DNA of 22,364 nucleotides from a virus. Shown here one piece after another: positions 1 to 7,539 of the stretch. The translations under genes were made by a program, and so were the position numbers. The notes beneath the pieces were generated by a model, which saw only the letters and a program-made list of their open reading frames with translations, was not told the DNA's origin and did not search any database. The stretch is from positions 1 through 22,364 of IMG/VR virus record IMGVR_UViG_3300036766_000195. One strand, given 5' to 3'. Within the stretch, counting starts at the first letter, position 1. Each line of letters opens with the position of its first letter.

Positions 1-2
1 AA

Positions 3-1133
3 ATCACTGTCACCACGGTGTTCAGTGGCACGGTTCTCAACCCAGTTGTTCGAGGCGTTAACGGCACCACGGCAGCCGCTCACTTGACCGCCGCTGCCGT
101 ATTCAAGCGAACCGCCGCTAGTACGACTCTTTACATTGCAACCTCCGCAAGTGCAACCGCGCTCGCGCTAGACACGATAGCTAACCTCGCAAACGGCGAC
201 GTGATTGTTATCGGAGCCGAGCAGATTGCATATGTGACCGAGACGGCCACGGTAGACGGCTTCACCGTCCTAGCACGTGGCGCTAACAGCACGGTTGCGG
301 CTGCTCATGTAGCCGGTGTAAGCGTTTTCCTAGTCACTGACACGACCGACAACCTCTATGTTGCCGCATCAGTCGCCGCGCTCACGATGGCTTTCGATGC
401 CATCGCAGGATTCGCGGACGGTGATACGCTTCTCATCGGAGCCGAGCGTATTACTTGTACGACCAAGAACGCCGCTGTAGGTGGCTTCACCGTCCTAGCA
501 CGTGGCGCTAACAGCACGGTTGCGGCTGCTCATGTTGTAGCCTCTGCCGTATTCCTAGTCACGGATACGACCGACACCGTGTATGTAGATGCTGGTGCAA
601 GTGATACCCGAATGGCCTTCGATGCCATCGCAGGATTCGCGGACGGTGATACGCTTCTCATCGGAGCTGAGCGTATTACGGTAACGGCTAAGAACGCCGC
701 TGTAGGTGGCTTCACTATCGCAGCGCGCGGTACCGGCTCTAGTGACCCGGCACCACACGCCGCAGATACCAGCGTGTTCAACTTGGAAACAGGCCACAAC
801 ACCGGCAGTGCGGACTCAGATAAGCTCATCATCGGCGAGATTTTGATGGTCAAGGTTGATTACAGTGCCGATGAACCGAACACGCTAGACCTTGTTCTAA
901 AGACGCGTGGTGCGGACGGTTCACCGTCATACGACATTTATGCCAAGGGTGACAGCGTTACAGACGTATTTGTTTGCCCGCGTAAGGTGGCAACTGACCC
1001 GGCAGGCGCGGCCATTGCGGCATCGGCAGTACCAATTTTCGTGGCTGACTACCTAACCGTTACGGTCGCGCAGGCAGACTACCTTACCGATGCTGTCGAT
1101 GTCACTGTCTGGTATCGGGACATGTCACGTTAA
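3..1133 (+). CDS. Repeat-rich phage virion protein, 5' partial
   Basis: The reading frame is open through the left edge, so the GTG at 18 is probably not the true start. The visible ~376 residues consist mainly of a repeated module of about 75 residues with the pattern GDTLLIGAERI, then V, then a TVLARGANSTVAAAH-type motif. The motif recurs near residues 10, 84 and 159, with a degenerate copy near 234. The last ~110 residues (from about ETGHNTGSADSDKLI) are unlike the repeats and look beta-rich. The same module is found inside the next gene, a head-tail connector, and such modules are known from phage structural proteins. Its place just upstream of the connector suggests a capsid decoration or other head/neck protein, but the exact role is inferred. 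The coding call is firm; the function is not. Confidence 0.75.
   Translation: MTVTTVFSGTVLNPVVRGVNGTTAAAHLTAAAVFKRTAASTTLYIATSASATALALDTIANLANGDVIVIGAEQIAYVTETATVDGFTVLARGANSTVAAAHVAGVSVFLVTDTTDNLYVAASVAALTMAFDAIAGFADGDTLLIGAERITCTTKNAAVGGFTVLARGANSTVAAAHVVASAVFLVTDTTDTVYVDAGASDTRMAFDAIAGFADGDTLLIGAERITVTAKNAAVGGFTIAARGTGSSDPAPHAADTSVFNLETGHNTGSADSDKLIIGEILMVKVDYSADEPNTLDLVLKTRGADGSPSYDIYAKGDSVTDVFVCPRKVATDPAGAAIAASAVPIFVADYLTVTVAQADYLTDAVDVTVWYRDMSR
258..707 (+). repeat. Two tandem 225-nt in-gene repeats
   Basis: A 53-nt stretch at 258-310 recurs identically at 483-535, and a 67-nt stretch at 387-453 recurs almost identically at 612-678. Both pairs are exactly 225 nt (75 codons) apart, so the unit is an in-frame tandem duplication. 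The near identity at DNA level implies recent duplication or gene conversion. Confidence 0.9.
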
Positions 1134-1349
1134 GACTCCTCGTGTAGAGCACTGCCAATATGCGCGGTGGCTCACTTTACGAGTGAAGATAACCGGGCAA
1201 GGATGCCCAACAATCGAATACCGATTAACCCGAAACCCAGAAAGCGCGGAGACGGGGAGATGAATACGGAACGCATTTTAGCGTACCCTCACTTCCTCCC
1301 GCTTAATTGACGAGAGGTTTTCTTTTATGCCTCGAAAGGTAACAGCCTA
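1134..1349 (+). other. Intergenic region with consecutive short hairpins
   Basis: This 216-nt gap breaks an otherwise tightly packed operon. It contains a row of potential stems: TCACT/AGTGA (1172-1186), GGGCA/TGCCC (1195-1208), AATCG/CGATT (1212-1226), ACGC/GCGT (1271-1284) and an outer GGGAG/CTCCC (1255-1300). None is followed by a T-run, so a simple terminator is unlikely. Two tiny ORFs are present. One has 35 codons (1203-1310) with no usable ribosome-binding site. The other has 7 codons (1327-1350, MPRKVTA), preceded by GAGAGG and ending in TAATG on the next start. The region could be a regulatory leader, a structured RNA or a gene remnant; I cannot assign it. Confidence 0.4.
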
Positions 1350-2405
1350 ATGAACACGTACACAACTAGGGAAGCGGTTAAGAGCGTGTTAGGGCTAAAC
1401 GGAAGCCAATTTAACACGAACATCGACACGCACATTGAGGCAGCGAGTCGTGAGGTAGAGAAACTAACTAACCGCATTTTCATTCCTAAGACGCAAACCA
1501 GCTACTTCCGCTTCCCACAGCGAGACAACATTAAGAGTTCCTACGTCCTGTATCTCGATGAGGACTTGCTATCGGTGTCGGCGCTTACCAAGAATGATGA
1601 TAGCGCGACGGCCATCGATGCCGCTGATTACTTTTTGGAGCCTTCTAACCTAGGCCCGCCATACGACCGCATAGAGATTGACGCTTCTAGCGCGGCCTAC
1701 TTCGGTAATGCACTGACGCCGCAACGCGCCGTCCGGGTAACAGGCTCATGGGGCTACAGTAACGACACGAAGGCCGCTGGTGCTGTTGCCGGTTCTGGCC
1801 TCGCATCCGATGTCGCTGCCACGTCTTTTGTCTGCTCTGATGCCTCCCGTATCAGCGTCGGAGAAACACTCCTCATCGGCACTGAACAACTTTGGGTTAG
1901 CGACCGTGGCACATTCGATACTACGGCGGCTCTCAGCGCCGGGGTTACTGCCGCCGCAAACATTGTCACTATCCCAATCACTTCTCTTGGCACGAAGGTT
2001 AAGGCAGGCGAAATCGTCCTGATTGATTCCGAGCGCATGTTCGTAGAGGCCATCAGCGGTAACAATCTCACGGTAAAGCGCGCCTATGATGGCTCTGTTC
2101 TTGCCGCGCACGCCCAAGCGGCTGCTGTCTATGCCGACCGCACTCTTACTGTTGCGCGGGGCGTCAATGGCACCACAGCGGCGGTACACGCCGATACAAC
2201 AGCTATCAACAAGTATGCCCCACCAGCCGATATACAGAACCTTTGCCGCGCACTATCGATAGCGTACCTGACGCAATCGCAAGGGGGTTGGACGGGTCAA
2301 ATCGGCGGGGCAGAGAACGGCATCGAAACAACACTAGCGGGCCTGTCTAAGCTGCGTGAGGCCGTCAAGCGTCAGTACAGACGCACCGCATTAGCGTTCG
2401 TGTAA
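1350..2405 (+). CDS. Head-tail connector (gp6-like) with inserted repeat modules
   Basis: The N-terminal ~130 residues look like a gp6-like head-tail connector: an early helical part (TREAVKSVLGL, HIEAASREVEKLTNR) and a beta segment ending in VRVTGSWGYS. In simple members of this family, GxWGY is soon followed by PPxxI and C-terminal helices. Here those helices (PPADIQNLCRALSIAYL, then ETTLAGLSKLREAVKRQYRR) start only near residue 290. The ~150 residues between are a module array containing GETLLIGTEQL, GEIVLIDSERM, KRAYDGSVLAAH and VARGVNGTTAAVH, the same module as in the preceding gene. The protein should form the ring joining portal and tail. The start is ATG 1350, with AAAGG ten bases upstream and a TAATG overlap with a 7-codon ORF. 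The fold assignment rests on recognised motifs. Confidence 0.75.
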   Translation: MNTYTTREAVKSVLGLNGSQFNTNIDTHIEAASREVEKLTNRIFIPKTQTSYFRFPQRDNIKSSYVLYLDEDLLSVSALTKNDDSATAIDAADYFLEPSNLGPPYDRIEIDASSAAYFGNALTPQRAVRVTGSWGYSNDTKAAGAVAGSGLASDVAATSFVCSDASRISVGETLLIGTEQLWVSDRGTFDTTAALSAGVTAAANIVTIPITSLGTKVKAGEIVLIDSERMFVEAISGNNLTVKRAYDGSVLAAHAQAAAVYADRTLTVARGVNGTTAAVHADTTAINKYAPPADIQNLCRALSIAYLTQSQGGWTGQIGGAENGIETTLAGLSKLREAVKRQYRRTALAFV

Positions 2406-2416
2406 GAGGAGAGAAC

Positions 2417-2800
2417 ATGGCAGTAAGTTACAGGGTGGAACTCTCCGGGCCGCTGTTGAAGGGCGATAGCTCGCGGGCGAAAGAAGCGGTTGAGGAGGCG
2501 GTTAAGGATTTAGTGATAGAGGGTGAGCGGGCCGTAAAACTAGATTTATTTCCCGGTCACGGTCTAGTAACCGGCCACTATCGTAACTCGATACATGGCG
2601 AAATCACGAACTCGTTACATGGCGTAATCGATGATTCAAAAGTCGTGTACGGAAGTTGGCTTGAGGGTGTCAGCAGTCGCAACGATAAGACTCGCTTCAA
2701 GGGATACGCGATGTTCCGCAAGGCACACGACAAGCTAGAGCGCATGGCAGGCGAGATTCTACAACACGCGGTAGAGCGCTTAGTGAAACGGTTGGACTAA
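2417..2800 (+). CDS. HK97 gp10-like head-tail joining / neck protein
   Basis: This 127-residue protein has the family pattern of HK97 gp10-like neck or minor structural proteins. A long N-terminal helix (AKEAVEEAVKDLVIEGERAV) is followed by LVTGHYRNSIHGEI, then VVYGSWLEGVSSRN and TRFKGYAMFRKA, and a final helix. The TGHYRxSI and YGxWLEG...SRNxxTRFKGYxxFRKA motifs are the main support. It is expected at the head-tail interface, where it helps join the filled head to the tail. AGGAGA lies just upstream of ATG 2417. Its TAA shares a base with the next ATG (TAATG at 2798-2802), implying translational coupling with the terminator-like gene. Confidence 0.75.
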   Translation: MAVSYRVELSGPLLKGDSSRAKEAVEEAVKDLVIEGERAVKLDLFPGHGLVTGHYRNSIHGEITNSLHGVIDDSKVVYGSWLEGVSSRNDKTRFKGYAMFRKAHDKLERMAGEILQHAVERLVKRLD

Positions 2801-3249
2801 TGGCAGTAACACTTCGCGCAACATTGACCGCAATTCAGAGCTACCTACAGGCTTCGGCTCGCTTCGATAGCGTTAGCGTTGGCGAACCTCTATCGGCTCC
2901 GGCGGGTATAAGCGCCGCTGTGCTGTTGTCAGACAACCGGATTGATGCCTTGACGCTTAACAGCACAATCGAGATTCGTACAGTGGTGATTCGCATTTAC
3001 GTTAGTGCCCTCGCGGAGCCAAAGTCAGATACCGAGTTTGTGCTTGATGAAACACAGGCGGAACTCATCGAAGATTTCTGCGGGGATGCTGACCTTGGCA
3101 CGAACGGGATTCGGGCTATTGATGTAAAGAACATCGTCACGCGCTACGGGTACCAGACGATAGGCGCGGGCGGTAACAACGCAATCTATCGCATCTGTGA
3201 TATAACGCTCCCTCTAATTGTGGACGATTCGGCGGCTCTCAGCCAATGA
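2800..3249 (+). CDS. Tail terminator / tail completion protein candidate
   Basis: The 149-residue protein begins with a helix (LRATLTAIQSYLQASARFDS). Alternating beta strands follow, including STIEIRTVVIRIYVSALAEP, and a C-terminal strand NAIYRICDITLPLIVDD. Length, alpha/beta pattern and position directly before the tail tube genes match tail terminator proteins (the role of lambda gpU), which cap the tail after tube polymerisation. No diagnostic residue motif was identified, so the call rests largely on gene order. The start overlaps the previous stop (TAATG). The end overlaps a small ORF through ATGA at 3246-3249. Confidence 0.55.
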   Translation: MAVTLRATLTAIQSYLQASARFDSVSVGEPLSAPAGISAAVLLSDNRIDALTLNSTIEIRTVVIRIYVSALAEPKSDTEFVLDETQAELIEDFCGDADLGTNGIRAIDVKNIVTRYGYQTIGAGGNNAIYRICDITLPLIVDDSAALSQ

Positions 3250-3368
3250 CATACACGATGACAGCCGAACACAAGGTGCAAGAACTCAATAAATGCGAAC
3301 TCGTGTGTGGTACGTGTCACTCGATACGAACTGCTAAGAGACGACAAGAAGGCAGGCAACTAATATGA
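3246..3368 (+). CDS. Small zinc-motif protein, HNH C-terminus-like (40 aa)
   Basis: A 40-codon ORF exactly fills the gap between the terminator-like and tail-tube genes. Its ATG overlaps the upstream stop (ATGA at 3246-3249), and its TGA overlaps the downstream start (ATGA at 3365-3368). It contains NKCELVCGTCHSIRTAKRR, with C17, C21, C24 and H25. The KCxLVCxxCHxxRT string is typical of the zinc-binding C-terminal end of many small phage HNH endonucleases, but the catalytic His-Asn part that would precede it is absent. It could be a coupled micro-protein or a relic of an invading HNH gene. The two overlaps argue that it is translated. Confidence 0.5.
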   Translation: MTYTMTAEHKVQELNKCELVCGTCHSIRTAKRRQEGRQLI

Positions 3369-4126
3369 GCAAGTCTAGCGGCATTGGGCAGAGATTATAT
3401 ATCGACGGACAGGACATCTCCGGTGACATCGGCGCGATTACTAAGATTGCATCTCCAAGAGCGGCACTCGACGTTACAGGGCTCGATATGCCCGCGCCTG
3501 AACGAATCCTAGGGGGTGTCATTGATGGTGAAATCGGGTTCAATAGCTTTTTCAACCCGGAGACTAGCCCGGCGGCAGAGCACGCGGTACTAAGCACGCT
3601 GCCTACAGCCGACCGGCTTGTAATGCTACTGACGAGCATTACAGCAGGCGAACCCGTCGCGTGTCTCTCATCAAAGCAAGTCAATTACGATTTGTCTCGT
3701 GGTGCTGATGGCGCATTTAGTGGCGCGGTGCAGTGCTTAGGCTCTGCTGGCATCCCGCTTGAATGGGGCTTGTTGCTTACGCCGAAGGTGACTCACGCGT
3801 TAGCGGCTTCTGAGACGGGCATCAATGACTCCGCACAAACAACAAAGGGCGCTGTAGGTTACTTGCAGCATTTTTCTGCCGCAACAGCGACCGTCACCTA
3901 CAAGATTGAGCATAGCTCTGATAGCACAGATGGTATTGACGGGACGTGGACAACATTGATGACATTTACAACTGTTCCAACTCCGTGGAGTCCAACCGCA
4001 GAGCGTGTCTCGGTCAATGGCACAGTTAAGAAATACGTCCGGGCTACTACGAGCGGGACAGGCACCGACATGGTTTTTGCGATGTCATTCCGACGCCGCA
4101 CCGCTCAGGACTTCGATGCAGCCTAG
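3365..4126 (+). CDS. Major tail (tube) protein with C-terminal decoration-like domain
   Basis: The first ~135 residues share a clear pattern with the next tail gene: DISGDI, a Pro followed by DVTGLDMPAPERILGG, DGEIGFNSFFNP, a PTADRLVMLLTS-type strand, then YDLSRGADGAFSG and IPLEWG. This is a tail-tube fold pattern seen in siphovirus major tail proteins. After residue ~150 a second beta-rich domain begins (AVGYLQHFSAATATVTYKI to YVRATTSGTGTDMVFAMSF). It resembles the extra C-terminal domains that decorate some tail tubes. It would polymerise around the tape measure to form the tail tube. ATG 3365 overlaps the 40-aa ORF. Confidence 0.75.
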   Translation: MSKSSGIGQRLYIDGQDISGDIGAITKIASPRAALDVTGLDMPAPERILGGVIDGEIGFNSFFNPETSPAAEHAVLSTLPTADRLVMLLTSITAGEPVACLSSKQVNYDLSRGADGAFSGAVQCLGSAGIPLEWGLLLTPKVTHALAASETGINDSAQTTKGAVGYLQHFSAATATVTYKIEHSSDSTDGIDGTWTTLMTFTTVPTPWSPTAERVSVNGTVKKYVRATTSGTGTDMVFAMSFRRRTAQDFDAA

Positions 4127-4183
4127 TTCGTAAATACGTACTAGAACAATAGCGCCGTACATACGGCACGAAAGGTAAACACA

Positions 4184-4603
4184 ATGGCTAAGCAAGGTGG
4201 AATCGGAATGTCTGTCACTGTCGATAATGCGGCGGGTGCAGGCAAAGATATAAGCAATGACATTACGAGTTGTTCTTTCAAAACCCCGAGGGGGATACAG
4301 GACATTACTGGATTATCCAGTGCCGGTGTGGAGCGTTTGCTCTTGCTCGCTGATGGTGAAGTGACTTTTAACGGCGTATTTAATACGGCTACGGATAAAT
4401 CCCATGATGTGTTTAAGTCAGTACCGACACAATCAGGCACCGGCACGGGCAGCACGCGAACAGTTGTAATCGTTGTCGGTGGTAAGACACTCACCCTTGA
4501 GGTTGTCTTTACTGACTACGCGCTAACCCGTGGCGCTGACGGCTCTTTCACGTGGTCAGTAACCGGCAGTCTCGCGGATGGCGTAGCTCCAAGTTGGTCA
4601 TAA
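4184..4603 (+). CDS. Second tail tube-like protein (paralogue)
   Basis: This 139-residue protein repeats the landmarks of the N-terminal domain of the preceding tail tube protein: KDISNDI, IQDITGLSSAGVERLLLL, DGEVTFNGVFN, then DYALTRGADGSFTWSV and a VAPSW ending. It lacks the second domain. It is therefore a diverged tandem duplicate of the tube domain. It may be a minor tube component, an initiator ring near the tip, or the main tube subunit with the larger one used differently. GAAAGG precedes ATG 4184. The 57-nt gap before it contains the near-palindrome GCCGTACATACGGC. Both genes use the same frame, but two stop codons in the gap exclude a simple readthrough fusion. Confidence 0.7.
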   Translation: MAKQGGIGMSVTVDNAAGAGKDISNDITSCSFKTPRGIQDITGLSSAGVERLLLLADGEVTFNGVFNTATDKSHDVFKSVPTQSGTGTGSTRTVVIVVGGKTLTLEVVFTDYALTRGADGSFTWSVTGSLADGVAPSWS

Positions 4604-4638
4604 TGATAAGGTTGCTTATCATTTGAAAGTGTGTATCC

Positions 4639-5100
4639 ATGACGTTTGTTTGTGAGGAATGCGGGCAGGAACGTAGCGGCGTAAGACGACGCTGCTACCC
4701 CTGTACCGTTGGCCGCTCACCCGGCAATCAGTACACACGAGGGGCGAAGTTTGCTCCTGAGACGATGGCTAAAGCGGTAGCAACGAGAACCGCTAGAGGC
4801 TTTGTGCCTTTTGACATTGCCGCTGTGACTCGCGGCAAACCGGCTATCAACGCCTGCCCGGTCAACACACAACGGCTGGTCAAAGATGGCCGGTGGCAAA
4901 TTAAGACTGAGGAAGGCCAATTCCGTTGGCCGTACCTCTCGCGCGTTATGTGGGAACACGCAACCGGCGAAAGTCTCACATCGCGTGACATCATCCACCA
5001 CGTAAATGGGAACCCGGCTGACGACCGGATAGGCAACTTCGAGAAGTTAACACGAGCCACGCATTTACGTGCTCATACACAGCTAGTAGCAGCAGTTTAA
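4639..5100 (+). CDS. HNH homing-type endonuclease with N-terminal zinc finger
   Basis: The 153-residue protein starts with a four-Cys finger (C5, C8, C19, C22). It ends in an HNH_3-type nuclease core, IIHHVNGNPADDRIGNFEKL, followed by ATHLRAH. Likely metal and catalytic residues are H120-H121, N133, H142 and H146. A mobile, free-standing HNH gene between the tail tube and tail-chaperone genes is typical of intronless homing endonucleases that move between related phages. It has no structural role in the tail. The GAAAG before ATG 4639 is a modest ribosome-binding site. A short gap with AGGAG separates it from the next gene. I see no intron around it. Confidence 0.85.
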   Translation: MTFVCEECGQERSGVRRRCYPCTVGRSPGNQYTRGAKFAPETMAKAVATRTARGFVPFDIAAVTRGKPAINACPVNTQRLVKDGRWQIKTEEGQFRWPYLSRVMWEHATGESLTSRDIIHHVNGNPADDRIGNFEKLTRATHLRAHTQLVAAV

Positions 5101-5113
5101 GAGGAGTTATCTA

Positions 5114-5482
5114 ATGACTGGTTTTCGCGTAAAAAAGAGAACAGCCATCATCAAGTTTGAAGGAACCGAGTACGACGGGGCGGAAATCGAGTGTTTGTTT
5201 GACATTCCGCTCAAGAAGTTATTTGAGATTCAACGCCTAGCCGAAGCGGGCAAGGCCGAAGAGTCTTTCCGACAGTTCGGGGATGAAATCCTTACCGCGT
5301 GGAATATCGAACAGGACGACGGAAACCCTATCCCGGCAACGGGTGAGGGGCTGTTAAACCAACCGCCGCAATTCGCAAACTTGATTCTTTCTAAGTGGCT
5401 CGCGGCAATGACTGAACCGCCCGCCCCTTTCGCATCGCAGCCGAACAGTGGCGGCACGTCGGCGGTGACGGAACAGGCGTAG
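5114..5482 (+). CDS. Tail assembly chaperone, short form (gpG-like)
   Basis: The 122-residue product lies directly before the tape measure gene, the standard site of the lambda G/T-type tail assembly chaperone. It is a small acidic protein: an N-terminal beta part (RTAIIKFEGTEYDGAEIEC), helices (IPLKKLFEIQRLAEAGKAEE, SFRQFGDEIL, FANLILSKWLAAM) and a low-complexity Pro/Ser/Thr tail after the frameshift site. It would bind the tape measure protein and recruit tube subunits, and is not expected in the finished virion. AGGAG lies eight bases before ATG 5114. A fraction of ribosomes probably shift at 5425-5431 to make the longer GT form. Confidence 0.75.
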   Translation: MTGFRVKKRTAIIKFEGTEYDGAEIECLFDIPLKKLFEIQRLAEAGKAEESFRQFGDEILTAWNIEQDDGNPIPATGEGLLNQPPQFANLILSKWLAAMTEPPAPFASQPNSGGTSAVTEQA

Positions 5483-5634
5483 ACAAGCCGCTAGAACTCG
5501 CGCAATTCGAGATGGTAGATACGCTCTGCCAACGATGGGGATGTCCGCCTAGCGTGATTCTCGAACAGGATGCTCAATACGTCTTACACATGACGTGGGC
5601 GATTGCAAACGGAAGTAAGGAACAACAAGCATAA
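5114..5634 (+). CDS. Tail assembly chaperone, -1 frameshift product (gpGT-like)
   Basis: Read as join(5114..5431,5431..5634), this gives a 173-residue fusion of the first 106 codons of the short form with 67 residues from the -1 frame. The -1 frame opens at 5416, just before the slippery heptamer, and stays open until TAA at 5632-5634, next to the tape measure ATG. The T-like part contains ELAQFEMVDTLCQRWGCPPS and VLHMTWAIANGSKEQQ, a compact helical domain typical of T extensions. It has no start codon with a convincing ribosome-binding site of its own, so frameshifting is the best explanation for this coding stretch. In lambda the G:GT ratio controls tail assembly. Confidence 0.75.
5425..5431 (+). 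promoter_or_regulatory. -1 ribosomal frameshift slippery heptamer CCCTTTC
   Basis: In the zero frame the codons are GCC CCT TTC, so the heptamer C CCT TTC fits the X XXY YYZ rule with X=C, Y=T, Z=C. Both tRNAs can re-pair one base back on CCC and TTT. The site lies ten bases after the last -1 frame stop (TGA 5413-5415) and ~50 nt before the zero-frame stop. Weak GC-rich pairing is possible downstream (for example GCCG/CGGC in 5438-5456); no strong pseudoknot was worked out. Confidence 0.75.
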
Positions 5635-7539
5635 ATGTCGAACACCGTAACAATTATCATCGATGGAAAAGACAACGCATCAGCGGCAATGGACAAAGCC
5701 AAGGCCAGTGCTGGCGGCTTGTCTAAATCTCTCGGTGGTCTAGCGAGTGTTGCGGGCGGTGTTGGCCTAGAGCATCTTGGGGAAAAAGTACTCGGCTTCG
5801 GTGAAGATGCGCTCAAGGCCGCAGAGGAAGCGCAGGCAGCGCAGGCGCAACTAAAGACAGCGGTTGATAACACCGGCACGTCTTACGACTCTGTGAAAGA
5901 ACAGATACAAGGCGCTATCGATGCAGGCGCTAAGTATGGATTTGCAGTCAACGATACTCGATTCGCGCTCACCGAGTTAACGCAAGAAACCAGCAGTTCC
6001 GCCGAAGCTCTTTCGCGCCTGTCTGACATACAGGACTTGGCACGCGGAACGGGTATGAGTTTGGCGAACGCCGCTAAGCTCGGCGGTAAGGTCACAGACG
6101 AGAACGTAAACGTTTTCAAGCGGTACGGCATTAGTGTAGAAAAGGGTGCCACAGCCGCAGAGTTGTTCACAAAGATTCACGAGAAGTTTCACGGCCAAAG
6201 CGCGGCCTTCGCTAACACTGCCGCCGGTCAAATGGAGCGCGCCAAGATTCAGTTTGAGGAACTCAAGGTTCATCTAGGCGAGAAACTTCTACCGATTGTT
6301 ACGAAGCTCTCTGAAGTGTTCATCGAAAAGATTGTTCCGGCTATCGGCTCTTTCATCGAAAAGGTGAGCGCTGGCATTGACGATTTTAGGACGTGGGCTG
6401 ATAACAGCGACCTAGTACAAGACGCGCTCGGCAAGGTGGCGGATGTTCTTGATACTGTCACGCCGAAGGCTCAAGAGTTTATCGACTTCTTGAAAGACCA
6501 CAAGACAGAGGTAGAGATTTTCGCGGGGGTTATCGGCGCGGTTCTTGTTGTGGCCTTCACCGCATGGGCGGTATCCGCTGGCCTCGCAGCCGCCGCAACG
6601 TTACTCGCGCTCGCGCCTGTTCTATTGATTGGCGCGGCGCTCGGCTTACTCGGTGTTGCCATCTTTGAGGTTGTACAGCATTGGGACACTATCAAGGAAA
6701 AGACACTTGAAGTGGTGGGGTTCATTACTGACTTCATCACCGAGCATTGGAAGTTGATTGTACTGGCGATTCTTGGCCCGATAGGTCTGATTGTCATTGC
6801 CGTTGTTGACCATTGGGATGCCATTCAGAACAAGACGGTAGAAGTTTTCGACGCCATCAAGGATAAGGTAATGGTGGTTGTAGACTTCGTGTCATCCTTC
6901 ATCCGCGAACATTGGGAAACTATCTCGGCAGTCTTTGACTCGGCTCTATCCGCAATCGTGAGCGTCCTTCAATTTCAGTTTGAAACAATCAAGACCATTG
7001 TGCAGACAGCATTTGAAGTTGTACAAGGCATCTTCAAAACCGTTATGGCTCTCATTGACGGTGATTGGGGTTTGGCGTGGGATAGGCTCAAGGGCACGGC
7101 TGAGGCAGCATGGAATGGAATCGTAAGTGTTGCGAAGGGTAGTGCGAACGCGGTTATAGGCATCATCAACAGCATGATTGAGGCCATCGACGCCTTTAGC
7201 ATTCCGAGCAAGCATATCGGCGGCAGTTTCATGGGGCATGACTTTGGTTTCGATACTCCGGGCTTCGATGGTTTCGGAATCCCCCAGATTCCCTATCTCG
7301 CAAACGGCATTAGAAACTTCGGCGGCGGCCTAGCGGTTGTAGGTGAGAACGGCCCGGAACTCGTCAACCTGCCGCGCGGCGCAAACGTGTTTAGTAATCG
7401 TGAATCACGCGGGGCCGGTGGCATCGTGGTCAATGTGGGCGTAGTTAACGCGAGTTCCGCAGACGAGGCCACACAAGCCGCAAGCGGTTTGGGATATGCA
7501 ATCACTCAAGCTATGCGTTCGCGCGGCGTTGCGGCTTAA
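5635..7539 (+). CDS. Tape measure protein
   Basis: At 634 residues this is one of the two longest proteins of the tail block and directly follows the chaperone pair. The N-terminal ~280 residues are mostly helical (MDKAKASAGGLSKSLGGLAS, AAEEAQAAQAQLKTAVDN) with the common tape-measure segment ENVNVFKRYGISVEKGATAAELF. Hydrophobic stretches lie near residues 293-348 and 374-392. Tryptophan-containing repeats HWDTIKEKTLEV, HWDAIQNKTVEV and REHWETIS follow, and the C-terminus is Gly-rich. It sets tail length and is thought to help DNA passage across the membrane. At roughly 1.5 angstrom per residue, the tail would be about 95 nm. The start abuts the GT stop (TAAATG). Confidence 0.92.
   Translation: MSNTVTIIIDGKDNASAAMDKAKASAGGLSKSLGGLASVAGGVGLEHLGEKVLGFGEDALKAAEEAQAAQAQLKTAVDNTGTSYDSVKEQIQGAIDAGAKYGFAVNDTRFALTELTQETSSSAEALSRLSDIQDLARGTGMSLANAAKLGGKVTDENVNVFKRYGISVEKGATAAELFTKIHEKFHGQSAAFANTAAGQMERAKIQFEELKVHLGEKLLPIVTKLSEVFIEKIVPAIGSFIEKVSAGIDDFRTWADNSDLVQDALGKVADVLDTVTPKAQEFIDFLKDHKTEVEIFAGVIGAVLVVAFTAWAVSAGLAAAATLLALAPVLLIGAALGLLGVAIFEVVQHWDTIKEKTLEVVGFITDFITEHWKLIVLAILGPIGLIVIAVVDHWDAIQNKTVEVFDAIKDKVMVVVDFVSSFIREHWETISAVFDSALSAIVSVLQFQFETIKTIVQTAFEVVQGIFKTVMALIDGDWGLAWDRLKGTAEAAWNGIVSVAKGSANAVIGIINSMIEAIDAFSIPSKHIGGSFMGHDFGFDTPGFDGFGIPQIPYLANGIRNFGGGLAVVGENGPELVNLPRGANVFSNRESRGAGGIVVNVGVVNASSADEATQAASGLGYAITQAMRSRGVAA

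Noticed and set aside
1203-1310. 35-codon ORF in the gap after the first gene
   Set aside because: AAGG is adjacent to the ATG, too close to serve as a ribosome-binding site, and the ORF covers the predicted hairpins; not supported as a gene without homologues.
1134-1349. Group I intron associated with the HNH genes
   Set aside because: I could not find a convincing P7/Q-R-S core or exon continuity; flanking genes are complete, separate ORFs.
4127-4183. Readthrough fusion of the two tail tube proteins
   Set aside because: They are in the same frame, but TAG at 4124-4126 and another TAG at 4142-4144 intervene, and the second gene has its own GAAAGG and ATG.
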